A stretch of DNA of 64,000 bases from Austropuccinia psidii (Eukaryota > Basidiomycota > Pucciniomycetes > Pucciniales > Sphaerophragmiaceae), in the NCBI GenBank assembly GCA_023105745.1, contig JALGQZ010000007.1, positions 5,501,592-5,565,591 on the forward strand, written 5' to 3'. Position 1 is the first letter of the stretch, and every line of letters starts with the position of its first letter. Of the stretch, positions 1-11,500 are shown one piece after another. Both the position numbers and the translations under genes were made by a program. Below the pieces are notes generated by a model. The model did no database searches. It saw nothing but the letters and a program-made list of their open reading frames with translations, and was not told the origin of the DNA.

Positions 1-1646
1 GTATCTTTTAGCTCTTTATTATTGTTACAAACAAATAATAAAGGCATAAAAAATTGTTTTTTATCAATAAAAAACAATTAATAACAATAATATTACCAAT
101 ATTCAAGTTATAAATTAATATAAATACTATTTATATTAATCAAAGAATTATTAAAGTAATAATAAAGAGAAAATTATTATAATAAGAGAAAATAACTTAC
201 TTTTACTACTTAATATAATAATTTTGAAATATTTTACGCCAAATAATGTAAATACAACTTATCAAAATTGTATTTACAATAAAAATAGAGAAAATTACAA
301 ATATTCTGGATTTTTACGTGGAAATGAGGTTTTAGAGAGATTTTTAGCAAAAACAATTAAATAAATGATTTAATCACGTCAAAATTGATGATTATAATAA
401 GATGATCTTTGGTCTTTCATAATATAAGAGATTTAAATATAAAGAATAAAGATATTACCTTTTATTTTAATTGATTTAATGTTTTTGATGCGTCTGAGGG
501 GAAAACAGAGTAAAAAGACCTCTATTTATAGTAAATACCTCCCTCGTAGAGTCCAAAAGGCTTCTAGTAGATATGTAATGATCATATCCACTGGAATTGA
601 TCAATCGTTTAAGGTTTGGTGATGATTACATCATGATCAAACCATATTACATCATTAATACACCATTAGTTAGAGTTATCACCATAACTCTAAGTTTTAT
701 GATGTCAAAGACTTGAAATAACCCCAAAATTCGTGGATCTTATTAGTTTTAATCATAAACTAATAGTATTCACCAAATGTCTCACTCATATAACTGTTAA
801 ACTTAATTTAAGGTTACAGTGAGTGATCATAAATGATCAAATTAAGCTCAAACTTTGATCCCTAATAGCTTTTAAGATTTAAATGCTACAGAAATTCAGA
901 GAGTGAATTCTAATAGCTTGGCATAACCGTATCATGCTGCCAAGAGCATTTTATTACATCATCAAAACTCTCTTTTTGATAATTTTTCTTGTAACTCATC
1001 TTTTCTGTCAAGATTTAATATTTTAAACTTCAAACTATGATTTAAAGGAGTTATACCTTGAATATTATAGTAGAAAATAGATCATTCTTCACGAATGAAC
1101 TATTAGAATCCAACTGTCTACTTTTTTTAAGCTTGGACCACTTTCACAACAAAGTGGTCAACAGCTCTGTTGATTTTAATCAATAATTCCTTACAGGTTT
1201 TAACCTTGTTTATAGCTTATGAAATAAACTTTATTTCTCTATTCCTACAGTAATTACGTGATGAATTTATTTTTGGTTCATCACTCTATCATGCATAATT
1301 CAAGAGATATGACCTAAAATCCTTGAATATATGCGTTGACCAAAAAAGTGCATATATTCAGGTTAATTCCTTAAGTAGTGATTTTGAATCTTAGCTTCTT
1401 ATATGTTTTATATGTGGATTTTTATGGAGAATACACCGGTACTATTTACTTCACATGTTGTTTCATTGGTTTCTGAAATAAATAAGGATTTGTGTGTTTA
1501 TAAGGTATTATTACTTATAACTTATTAAATATTGACTTTACAGATATTCCATAAGAATGGTATATGTGTATTTATTTTTAATATATGATTATATTAAATA
1601 TTTCGCGTAAACTTCTTGGGTAGGTGGTCATATCTCAAAGGTTCAC
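1..1646. other. AT-rich gene-free stretch left of the truncated gypsy copy
   Basis: I see no convincing coding region here. The stretch is AT-rich with short ORFs only. A TATA-like box (TATTTATA, 523-530) is followed by GC-richer sequence, which would fit the promoter part of an LTR, but neither a TGT start nor a partner copy is visible in the window. A perfect 11-bp inverted repeat (TGAATATATGC at 1324-1334, GCATATATTCA at 1350-1360) could form a hairpin. Homology to the gypsy element at 32.6-42.7 kb starts abruptly at about 1647, so this stretch replaced or was inserted into its 5' part. Confidence 0.4.
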
Positions 1647-4068
1647 ACATTGAGAGACCTTATCTACCACTCTTAAGAAGACCTGCATATTGAGCAAGTC
1701 CAAAATAAAGAGAAGCTCTAGAAATTCATATCAAAGAACTTCTGGACCTTGGTGTAACAAGAAAAGTAGGCCACAATGAAGAAGTGGAAATAACTACACC
1801 AGTCATAGTGGCATGGCATAATGGAAAATCTAGAATGGTTGGGGACTTTAGAGCTCTGAACACTTACACTGTTCCAGACAGATACCCAATACAAAAAATC
1901 CAAATTGCCCTTACTCAAATATCCCAAGCAGTGTATATAACCACTATGGATGCCCTTAAAGGATTCCATCAAAAGGTGGTGACACCAAGAGCAAGAAAAT
2001 AATTGAGAATTATTGTTCATTAAGGAGTGTATGAATACTTGAGGATGCCCTTTGGTATAAAAAATGCACCTTCACACTTCCAAAGAATGATGAATGAAAT
2101 CTTCCCCGAAGAACTCTCATAGGGATGGTTAATCATTTACATTGGCTGACATTATTGTCTGTTCCAAGACTTGGGAAGAGCATATGTACAGATTGTCCAG
2201 AGTTTTGACAAAAATTCAATCAGTAAACATGATAATCTCTTTGAAGAAATGTCACTTTGGATTTAAAGAACTTAAAGCACTAGGACATGTTGTATCTGGT
2301 TTGTCCCTTGGAATTGACAAAGCCAAAGTTGGAGAAGTATTGCTAAAACCCATGCCTCAGAACAAAAAGGAAATTCAGTCAGTCTTAGATTTTGCAGGAT
2401 ATTGCAGGCAATACATTACAGATTTTGCAACCATAGCAATACCACTTTATAAATTGTGTGACAAAGACACAGTATTTGAAATTACTGTTGACAGAGTCAA
2501 AGCTTTTGAGTCTCTAAGGTATGCCTTGACCACTGCTCCACTCTTACTGACGCCAGAATTTAAATTGACTTTTAAATTGTATATTGATGCATCAGGGGAT
2601 GGGCTGGGTGCTGCACTTCACCAAGTTCAGATCATAAATGCTAAACCTTTAAAAGGACCCATATGTTTCATATCCAGTAAAATCAAAACAACTGAAGCCA
2701 GATATGGGGCAAGTCAAATGGAATGTCTATGCCTTGTCTGGGCCTTGGAAAAATTTAACTACTTCTTATACGAATGTTTTTTTGAAGTGATAACAGATTG
2801 TACAGCTGTCAAAGCACTTTTAAACATGAAAACCCCCAACAGACATATGCTCAGATGGCAAATAGCCATACAAGAATACAGAGGCAATATGACTTCTGTT
2901 CATAAGGATGGGAATATTCATAAGAATGCAGATGGACTAAACAGATGGCCATTACCAAATAATATTTATAATCCTGCTTATGTGCCAGAAGAAGCTTCAC
3001 CACAGATCCTAATAGAAGGAATAAGTGTTACAGACTTGAACACCACCTTCTTTGAAGAAGTAAGACATAGTTACACTCAAGCTAAGAGTTGTAGCATCTT
3101 ATTCCAATTTCTTAACAAAGACTGTAAATACAGCTCTCTCATACATTCCTTGGATGAAGCATGGAAGAAATCTTATGCTGAAGGAATATTTCACCTACTG
3201 GATGGTATAATTTACCACAGAACCAAGCCCACATGTGTCATGACAGTTGTGGACAGGTCATTAATCAATCTTGTACTGAAAGAATGCCATGACAGGCCCT
3301 TCTCAGGACATCTGTCTGAAGACAGAACAAGAGAAAAAGTGAGGACCTGTATCTGGTGGCCAACATGGCAGAAAGATGTTGCAGAGTATTGCAAAACCTG
3401 TGACAGATGTCAAAAAGCAAATAAATCCACTGGCAAAAGACTTGGAAATATGATCAGAATCCAAGCACCCAGCAGACCTTGGGAAATTGTCCATATGGAT
3501 TGGGTAACTTGCCTACCACCAGGAGGTGACAGAATTTACAATGCTTGCCTAGTAATTGTAGACATATTGAGTAAAGCTCCAATATTTTTGTCATGTCAAA
3601 AAGATGAAACAGCTATTGATACAGCTCTTCTGATATGGAATAGAGTAGTATCATGGACTGGCATATTTGCAAATATCATTAGTGACAGAGATCATAACTT
3701 CACACTGTGGACAAATCTTCACCAACTATTTGGGACAAAATTATCCTTCTCCACACCCTACCACCCACAAACTGATGGACTAGCTGAAAGAATGATTCAA
3801 ACCTTAGAAGATATGGTGAGAAGATTTTGTGCATATCGCCTTGAATTTAAAGATAGTGATGGTTTCACCCATGAGTGGTGTACTCTTCTACCTGCACTGG
3901 AACTGGCATACAAAACATCCATTCATGCCAGTACCAATGAGACTCCTGCTATTTTGGAAAAAGGATGGAATCCCAAATTACCCCAAGATTCTTTAAGGAA
4001 AGATTTGGTTGAAATACATCCTATAGCTGCCAGCTTCAAAGGAATGCTAGACAGAGGCAGAAAGCATG
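1647..4068 (+). pseudogene. Degenerate Ty3/gypsy pol, 5'-truncated (outer element, left part)
   Basis: This is reverse transcriptase, RNase H and integrase sequence colinear with the better preserved copy at 37.85-40.27 kb. Compared with it, 1647-2150 carries stops at 2000-2002 (TAC to TAA), in the codon for the conserved His-Cys stretch (TGT to TAA near 2023) and at about 2119 (GAG to TAG). A 1-bp insertion near 2143 destroys the YIDD catalytic motif of the reverse transcriptase. From 2142 to 4154 the frame is open for 670 codons, covering connection, RNase H (IDASGDGLG), the zinc-binding region and an integrase core with TDGLAERM. A small deletion removes part of the D-D-E region near 3703. 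The copy stops at 4068, where the 40.7-kb DNA transposon is inserted, and continues at 44739. The last codons of that ORF are transposon sequence. Confidence 0.9.
4066..4068. repeat. Target-site duplication ATG, left copy
   Basis: ATG at 4066-4068 and again at 44736-44738 flank the terminal inverted repeats. Removing the insert and one ATG joins the gypsy sequence exactly as in the uninterrupted copy near 40268 (AAAGCATGCA then TAAGG). A 3-bp duplication is characteristic of the CACTA (EnSpm) superfamily. Confidence 0.85.
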
Positions 4069-4106
4069 CACCAGGGCCAATCTCGCGTCAATCGTCGGCG
4101 ATTGAC
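4069..4106 (+). repeat. Left terminal inverted repeat of the CACTA-like element
   Basis: It starts CACCAGGGC and ends with an internal palindrome, GTCAATCG-TCGG-CGATTGAC (4087-4106). It pairs with 44698-44735 with two mismatches out of 38. Such ends are where a tnp2 transposase would cut. Confidence 0.9.
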
Positions 4107-4260
4107 TTCATGTTGCACCGCTGTCAGTATAAAATCTTGCTTCAGTCGCGTTAGTGTCACTTTATAGTCACTGGATTTAGTGGGTCACGTCACGTCAGCG
4201 TCAAGACAACGTCAATCGTCACATGTGTCACATGCGAATGTCACTCAAAGCCCAAACCCA
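4107..4260. repeat. Left subterminal region with CGTCAA-type motifs
   Basis: Just inside the left end, short motifs related to the TIR recur: CGTCACGTCAGCGTCAAG and CGTCAATCGTCAC, near 4190-4220. The mirror motif TTGACGT occurs several times inside the right end. CACTA elements of plants carry subterminal motifs that bind an accessory protein; a similar role is inferred here. Confidence 0.5.
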
Positions 4261-4429
4261 TTTCAACACTATTCACAATGCTGGGTAATTTCACCTCATT
4301 GGCTTCCGCATCCCCACCTAATCCACCCCGATGCTTCGCATGCTTACGAGCCCGCACTGCCCTCCAGATGAGACTCTGACACTGCCCCCCCATCTCCGTC
4401 CTCACCACTCCTTACGCTTTCACAGCGCC

Positions 4430-4857
4430 GCCCATACCAACTTATGCTCACGTGGTGCACTCCCGACATGCTCCCGACATCACTTATCCTTACGCTCGCT
4501 CAAGTGCCCTCCCGACACTGCTTACGATCATTACGCTCGCGGAGTGCACTCCGGACATGCTCCCGACATCACTTATCCTTACGCTCGCTCAAGTGCCCTC
4601 CCGACACTGCTTATCCTTACGCTTGTGTAGTGCCCTCCCGACACTGCTTACCATCCTTACGCTCGCGGAGTGCAATCCCGACATGCTCCCGACACCACTT
4701 ATCCTTACGCTTGTGTAGTGCCCTCCCGACACCACTTATCCTTACGCTTGTGTGGTGCCCTCCCGACATGCTCCCGAAACCACCTATCCTTACGCTCGCG
4801 GAGTGCCTCCCAACATGCTCCCGACACAACATATCCTTACGCTTCCGTACTACATCC
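4430..4857 (+). repeat. Tandem array, left subterminal
   Basis: Degenerate repeats of roughly 38-60 bp have the recurring core TATCCTTACGCTYG followed by GTGCCCTCCCGACA. Several frames stay open across the array by chance, so I do not call those ORFs genes. The core ATCCTTACGCTTGTG reappears in the array at 19.5-20.1 kb. Confidence 0.8.
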
Positions 4858-4860
4858 ATA

Positions 4861-4886
4861 GTGTACGGTGGCTTGTTGGCATACAC
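4861..4886. repeat. Degenerate copy of the intergenic palindrome
   Basis: GTGTACGGTGGC on the left and GGCATACAC on the right resemble the palindromes at 17604, 19465 and 30253, but the stem is poorly preserved. It lies directly after the left array and upstream of gene A. Confidence 0.4.
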
Positions 4887-5385
4887 AATGAAGGCAATCA
4901 CCGAAATATGCTGAGTGGCCTTCTCTGCCCCCAGGACCTAAGGGGAAATTGGTCAGTATATTCACAATGTTGTGGTTAGGGTTTAAATCATGAGACTCAC
5001 AAATTAAAAACTAATAAGTGGACTATTCAAGACAAGAATTGTGTTTCTTGTTTCCCCGACAAAACCATTTTATTTCATATCATTCAAATGGAACACTTTG
5101 CTTAGTCCTTACCTCATGAGCGTTGAATAGTACAAAAGTTGACTTTAGTAGCTTTCTCACTAGTCAACTTTATTCAATGTCTCACAGGGAAGTGATTTCA
5201 TTTGCATGATATGAAATAATTTGCAAAACATCGCCTCCTTCAATTTCCCAACAAATCACATTTTGCAAATGCGATTATTTTACTTGCACCTTTTTTCTTG
5301 AATTTGGATCTTTTTATTCAAAAATTTTCAAACAAGTTATCAATAAACTTGTCACCATCCATTTGCTTAATAAACTGCCTCCGCT
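4887..5385. other. Upstream region of gene A, no gene seen
   Basis: This is about 500 bp with no ORF of note between the left array and the first ATG of gene A. Promoter elements are presumably here, but I could not identify a clear TATA box. Confidence 0.4.
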
Positions 5386-6135
5386 ATGGCCTAAACCCCG
5401 GGAAATTCAACTGAATTCAATGAACGACCAACTTCAGCCCCAGAGAGTGGAAGTGAAATCTCTGATATCGCCAGTAGTCGTGAAGTAGAGAGCCAGTCAC
5501 ATGAAGATAATCAAGATCCACCAGTTCTTCCAGAATGTGAGTATGCATGCATCTTGAATATTTCTAATCTCCCAAAACCTGATATTGTGTCATAGCCTTT
5601 ATCTCAGGTCAGCCTCCAAGCTCTCAGAAACCAAATTTTAAAAGTTATGAGAAGGAAATGACTGTTGAACCTTGTGCACCGACAGAAGATGATGGGCAAG
5701 ATGATGTAATTTTCAGTGGGGAGGTGGAAATTATATCCAAGGAACAATTTGTCTCCAACATTGCTCAAACAATCCCAAGGCTTGAAAAAATCCAAAATGA
5801 TAGTAAAATTCCTGATTATGTGAGTCAAAAGATTGCTGAAGCCATGAGCCTGCTCAAAATGGATTTGAACCGTAAGTCCATTACTAATTCAAAACAAAAT
5901 TGATATCAATAGCTGCTTACAATATATGGGCAGGTGTGGAGGTGGGAGAATCTCTACCTGAAGGATCTCAAGTCGTCATTGGATTTCCAGGCAAAGGATT
6001 AGGAAAAAGACCAAATATACATGCGACCAAAAAAAAAAACAAAAAACGCCGTACCTTTGAAGCCGCAAACAATTCTTGCGATCAAGGTCATGAAATTATC
6101 AATGTTGAAGGGGACCATATTGATAATCAACCTCC

Positions 6136-6140
6136 GCATA
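6136..6140. repeat. Target-site duplication GCATA, left copy
   Basis: GCATA occurs at 6136-6140 and 16013-16017, immediately outside the LTR element. The 5-bp length fits an LTR-retrotransposon integrase. Confidence 0.92.
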
Positions 6141-7760
6141 TGTCACAGGGGCTCTTGGACAGAAATACAAGAGTGGCCTGGCACTCAGCAATCAGGGAAC
6201 TCACTTGGAAGACTCCAAAAGGATAAAGAATAAAAATAATAAGAATGAATTCCTCTAAAAGATATGCAGGTACAAGATGAGATGCAAAAGAGGAAAGGGA
6301 AGCCAAATGGCCAAAGAGCCAACCAAGTAAGTCCTTAATCACTGTTTCAACCTGCCAAAAATGAATAATGGAATTAGTAAGGATATGACCACCAAATATC
6401 CATTGACAGGCGAAGAAAGAGAAAAGAGAAAAGTGCTAAATGACTGACTTAATAATATCAGTATTTGCTTAACTAAAATGAAAAGAAAATAAAGATAAAA
6501 TAAAATCAAAATATATTAATTAACTGGGGAAAACCCCCCAGGGTGGAAAGGGTAGCCGGTATATGTGAAAAGTTGGGAGCTGGAGTTCTTCAGGCTGAAA
6601 ACTGATCTGTATTGATCCTTGAGGCTGTATTGATTCTTTTGGGAATTGATACAGCTGGCTAATATTGAAATTGAATTGGGTTGAATGAATTTCCCATGAT
6701 TGAAAATGAAATACAGGTCTTGATGGATCCAGACTGTATTTGAAATGAATATGGTTGCCAAGATGGATTGAGTGGAGCTTTGACACTTGACAACTTCTTT
6801 TTGGCACTGCTTCTTGAATACACTTGAGAATGAATTGAAAGTATTCCCTTGGAATGAATACTTGGAGTGAGAATAACCATTGACTGCTTGATGGCGTCAT
6901 TGGTCTTTGACGCTGGAACACTTGCTCTTGAGCCTTGATGATTCCTCTGAATGATTGGGTGCCTTGATGACGTGATGAGATGTTGGAATGTTGAAATGAA
7001 CATTTAATATTGCCACCATTGAATTGCTGTTGAAAAATGATGCACAATGATATATAACATCATTTATGGCATATTGGTTGATTGGCAAGAAGATTACGTC
7101 CAAAGGTCTTGAGATGGAAAGGCAGAGGGAAAAGGATGGATGTAATGGCTTCAGAGCTTGGAATGGTGTTTTCTGGGCCTTTTGGGGTTTTTGGCCACTT
7201 TTGGGTTCTGAGCCAAAAACTGGCCCAAAAGGCGGGAAAGTGTCTTTTGGACACTTTGCGTCAAAGTGCGCAAAAGTGCGCAAAATGCGCAAAAGTGCGC
7301 AAATGCGCAAAGTGCGCAAAAATGCGCAAAATGCGCAAAAGTGCGCAAATATGCGCAAATGCGCAAAAAGTGCGCAAAATGCGCAAAAAGTGCGCAAATG
7401 CGCAAAAGTGCGCAAAATGCGCAAAAAGTGCGCAAATGCGCAAAAGTGCGCAAAATGCGCAAAAATGCGCAAATGCGCATTATGAGCCCAAATGGCCAAA
7501 AACAGCCATTTGGGCCATTTCCCCTGGTTTTGAGGGAAATGACCAGAAATACCCATTTGGGCATAAATTGCCGCTATGGGTGCTGGATTGAGGTGAAGGG
7601 CCATGAAGGCCCCAAAACACAAATGGCCATAAATGGTCCATAAGATAATGACGTGGCAATATTGGCCACTGATGATGGATATGGCCAATTGGCCATAAAA
7701 GGACTGTGGCTTGATATGCCATATGGGGATCCAAGGAAGTGAATTGCCATGGTTGTGACA
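6141..7760 (-). repeat. 3' LTR of the chromovirus
   Basis: On the plus strand it runs TGTCACAGGGGC...GGTTGTGACA, so the element has TGT...ACA ends. It is 1,620 bp and nearly identical to 14393-16012. It contains the GTGCGCAAA minisatellite at 7265-7479. Confidence 0.95.
7265..7479. repeat. GTGCGCAAA/ATGCGCAAA minisatellite in the LTR
   Basis: About 215 bp of 8-10-bp units read (G/A)TGCGCAAA with a variable A-run. Units lack stop codons in most frames, so long spurious ORFs cross it on both strands. It lies in U3 of the LTR; the partner tract is 15518-15731. Confidence 0.95.
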
Positions 7761-7776
7761 GTACCCCCCACCTTGA
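7761..7776 (-). promoter_or_regulatory. Polypurine tract of the chromovirus
   Basis: Read on the minus strand, AAGGTGGGGGGTAC lies immediately before the 3' LTR (TGTCACAACC). This is the expected position of the plus-strand DNA primer. Confidence 0.75.
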
Positions 7777-8568
7777 AATGGTGAGCTCCTGAGCACCAAT
7801 ACAAGGTGAAGCCTGTTGAGGCTATTGGAAAGATTTTGAGAGAGTGATTCAAGAGGACTGATTAAGATAAAAAATTGAAGACTGATATTAAAAATTGACA
7901 TTTGACGCGGGACTTGCTTGATCTTCTTTTGACCTTGGCTTCATGATTGGAATTGAATTTTAAAATGAATGAAAATTTTTGACGTGATAATTGACGTGAT
8001 AAAAGAAAATTTAAAATGAAAATCAAATAATAATAAAGAATGAAAATGAAATTAAGAAAAGAAAAGGAAAAAAGAAAAGAGAAATGAATTGAATCTTGAG
8101 GAGGTTTCAATCTTCATCACGGAGGTTGATAACTGATTTTGAAATTGGCCAAGGACCTGGAAAGATAAATTTGATGCCAGGTGCTCACAAAGTGGCCAAG
8201 GTGATGTTTTGACAAGATTGTAGACCCCTCAGGGAAGTGCACACCAGGAGAGGAACTTACTTTTGGTAATTACCACTCCCGCCAGTGCCATCAAACTAAA
8301 ACAAAACTGTTGAAGGAATGAATTTGAATTTGGAATCTTGGAAATGAATTGAAAAGTGAATGGCCCATTTGTCCCAAGTGAAAATGGCCATAGGATTGGA
8401 AATGAAGTTGAAAGCCATGCCAGAGATCTGTGTCCAAAATTGCAAAGTGCTCACAGAGTGGCCAAGGTGATGCTTACAACAAAAACAGAGTAGAATACCC
8501 CTAAAGGTGCATACCAGGAGTGGGACTTACTTTTGGTAATTCCTCTCCCCACCAAGCACCATAATGAA
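7777..8568 (-). other. Untranslated stretch between pol and the 3' LTR, with a direct repeat
   Basis: No ORF of note. Two imperfect copies of a roughly 85-bp segment lie at about 8185-8270 and 8455-8545. Both contain GTGGCCAAGGTGATG and CTTACTTTTGGTAATT. The same two copies are present in the decayed relative near 60030-60120 and 60295-60385, so the duplication is an old family feature. On the sense strand each copy contains an AAAAGTAAGT donor-like string. Confidence 0.6.
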
Positions 8569-11500
8569 TCAAGCTTTTGAAGAATTCGGCCCAGGCTTGT
8601 CAGGATATAATGAATGAAAATCTTTGACAAGTTCAGGACAATTCTTGAGGTTTTTGGTTGGTTCCCAAGTGGATCTTTCTGGGTCTTGACTGAAACCTTT
8701 CCATTCCACCAGATACCATAATTTTCCTCTCTTGAGCTTTGAGTCCAGTATTTGAGAGACTTCCCATTCCTCTTCTTCTTCAATGGTGATTGGAGGAGGA
8801 GGCTCTTGATGCCTATTTGGGATTGTTGACGTCTTGACTGGTTCCAAAAGGGAAATATGGAAAACTGGGTGGATGGATTTCCATTGAGATGGAAGCTTGA
8901 GGTGGTAGGCATGAGTGTTGACTTTCTTCAAGATTGGAAAAGGACCCAGCCATCTTTCAGACAGCTTTTTGGTGGGTCTGGTTGATTTGATGTTCTTGGA
9001 AGAGAGCCATACCATGTCACCGGGATTGAAAACAGGTGGACTTGCTCTACTTTTATCTGCATACCTCTTAAACCTGTTTATGGCAACTTCAAGTTCTCTC
9101 TTGACATCTTGCTGTACTGATTGGATTTTTGTTGATAACTTTCCAGCAGGAGTATCTTGAGTGATGTGAACTGAGTCAAATTGAGGATCTCTTCCATAAA
9201 CAGTGAAAAACGGTGATTGTTTTGTTGAAGAGTGGTCAGAGTTATTGTAGGCAAATTCAGCCAGAGGGAGCCAGGTGTTCCAATCATCTTGATGATAACT
9301 GACATACATCCGAAGGTACTGTTCTAGTATCTGATTTACCCTCTCTGTCTGTCCATCAGTTTCTGGATGATAAGCAGTTGACAAGTCTCTTGAAATCTTG
9401 AGCTGCTGACAAAGGTTGGTCCAAAAGGAAGAAACAAAAAGTGAACCTCGATCACTAACAATGCTTGAAGGAAGGCCATGCTTTGAGAAAATATTCTTGA
9501 TGAATAAATGGGCCAAATCTAATGAAGTGATTGAAGCTATTGTTGGAATAAAAACCCCCATTTTTGAGAATCTGTCCACTATGACTAAAATTGAATCAAA
9601 GGAATTGGACAGTGGCAGTTGAGTGATGAAATCCATTGAAAGACAAATCCAAGGACCACTTGGAATTGGAAGAGGCTTGAGGAGTCCAAACTTCTTGTGA
9701 TGAATATTTTTGTTTCTTGAACACTGTTGACAGGATGAGACATAATCCTTGATAAATTGAGTCATGCCGGACCAGTGGAAATCCCGCTTGACAAGTTTGA
9801 GAGTCTTCTCTTGGCCAGGGTGTCCAGCTAGAGGAGAGTCATGCCGCTTTTGAAGTATATTGAGTTGAATTGTGGGGTCATTTGGGACCACCACTCGATC
9901 TTTGAAAAGGAGAAGTTTGGAAGAGGAATCAAGAGAATAATCTTGGACAGATTTACCTTTACCCAAATCTTCAAGGACACTTCTATATTGAGAATCTTGC
10001 CACACTGCCTTCTGAATTGAATCAATCAAATTTGAAAATGAATCCACCTTGACTGCAAAAAACTTTGAGGCTTGAATTTCATCTTGCTTGATTATCTTCT
10101 GATAGTTCATTGGATTCTTGCTGATGAAATCCTCCCCCCTCTCCGGGTAAACGTCGTCCCGACGTGACAAGGCATCTGGAAGGGTGGCCAAGCGGCCAGG
10201 GCGGTAAGTGATTGAGAAATGAAATTCAGATAAAAATTCAGCCCAGCGGGCTTGACGGCGAGTGAGAATCTTGGAAGACATGAAATATTGAAGAGATGAA
10301 TGATCGGTGAGAACTTCAAAAGGGGAAGAAATGGAAAGAAGGAAAGCTCTCCAGCGCTTGAGAGCCCAGACTATGCCAAGGAGTTCCTTGTCATGAATCT
10401 CATAATTGAGCTCAGCTGGGAGAAGCTTGCGGCTATCAAATGCAATGGGATGTTTTCCCGAGTCAGAGACCTGACTCAGTACAGCACCCAAGGCATAATC
10501 TGATGCATCGGTCTCTACAATGGTGGGTAGAGAAGGATTGAAATGAGAAAGGATTGGAGCAGTGGTGAATGCCTCTTTGAGTTGATGAAACTGTCTAAGA
10601 GCTTCCTCATTGAGGGGAAAACGGGAATCTTTCTTGAGGAAACTTGTGAGTGAACTAATTTTCTTTGAATAATTCTTGATGAAACGGCGGTAAAAATTGG
10701 CAAAGCCAAGGAATGATTGCAGAGCCTTGAGGTTTCTTGGAGGTGGCCAATTGAGAATTTGCTGGACTTTTGCTTGGTCCATCTTGAGGCCTTCAGAAGA
10801 AACTACATAACCAAGATATTCCACACTTGAAACATGAAATAGGCATTTGGACGCCTTAGCAAAGAGGTTATTGGCTCTGAGTCTGGAAAGAACAGTGGAC
10901 ACATGAGTGACATGTTCTTCCTCAGATTTGGAAAAGACCATAATGTCATCCAAATAAACCACAACATAAACATCAAGAAGATCATAAAAAATATCATTGA
11001 CGAGATTTTGAAAAGAAGCAGGAGCATTGGTAAGCCCAAATGGCATAACCAAGTACTCATAACTACCATATTTGGTTCTAAAACAAGTCAAATGTTCATC
11101 ACCTTCCTTGATTCTGAGCAGGTTATATGCACCACGCAAATCAATCTTGGAGAAGATAGAAGAACCATTGAAAACAGTGAGAAGCTGATTCATAGGAGGA
11201 ACAGGATACTTGTTCTTCCTAGTAACAGCATTGAGCTTGCGGTAATCAACACACAAACGGAGGCCACCATCTTTCTTTTTGACAAAAAGAACAGGTGCTC
11301 CTGTAGAAGAGGAGCTTGGCCGGATGAAACCTTTCTCTACATTCTCTGAAATGTAGGCCCTGAGTGTATCTGACTCTTGGTTTGATAAAGAGTAGATCAC
11401 CCCAACTGGAGGTAGAGACCCCTCCAGCTCGATATGATGATCACAGGCGCGGTGAGGAGGAAGTTTCTCTGCTTTCACCTTGGAAAATACATCCAAGTAT

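Noticed and set aside
4331..4914. Overlapping plus-strand ORFs rich in Ser/Leu/Arg/His
   Set aside because: They are translations of the tandem array in three frames.
5604..5828. Minus-strand ORF over gene A exon 2
   Set aside because: The plus-strand frame is supported by two consensus introns that keep it in phase.
6520..7047. 175-aa minus-strand ORF duplicated at 14773-15300
   Set aside because: It lies wholly in the LTR (R/U5 and U3), is present in both LTRs, and has no domain; it is shortened and frame-broken in the third copy.
7265..7479. CRISPR-like array of short repeats
   Set aside because: There are no unique spacers, the units are 8-10 bp and contiguous, the host is a eukaryote and the tract lies in an LTR.
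7066..7901. Several long ORFs on both strands crossing the GTGCGCAAA tract
   Set aside because: The repeat unit lacks stops in most frames, and the predicted proteins are low-complexity strings of Cys/Ala/Lys or His/Leu/Arg. They lie inside an LTR and recur in its partner.
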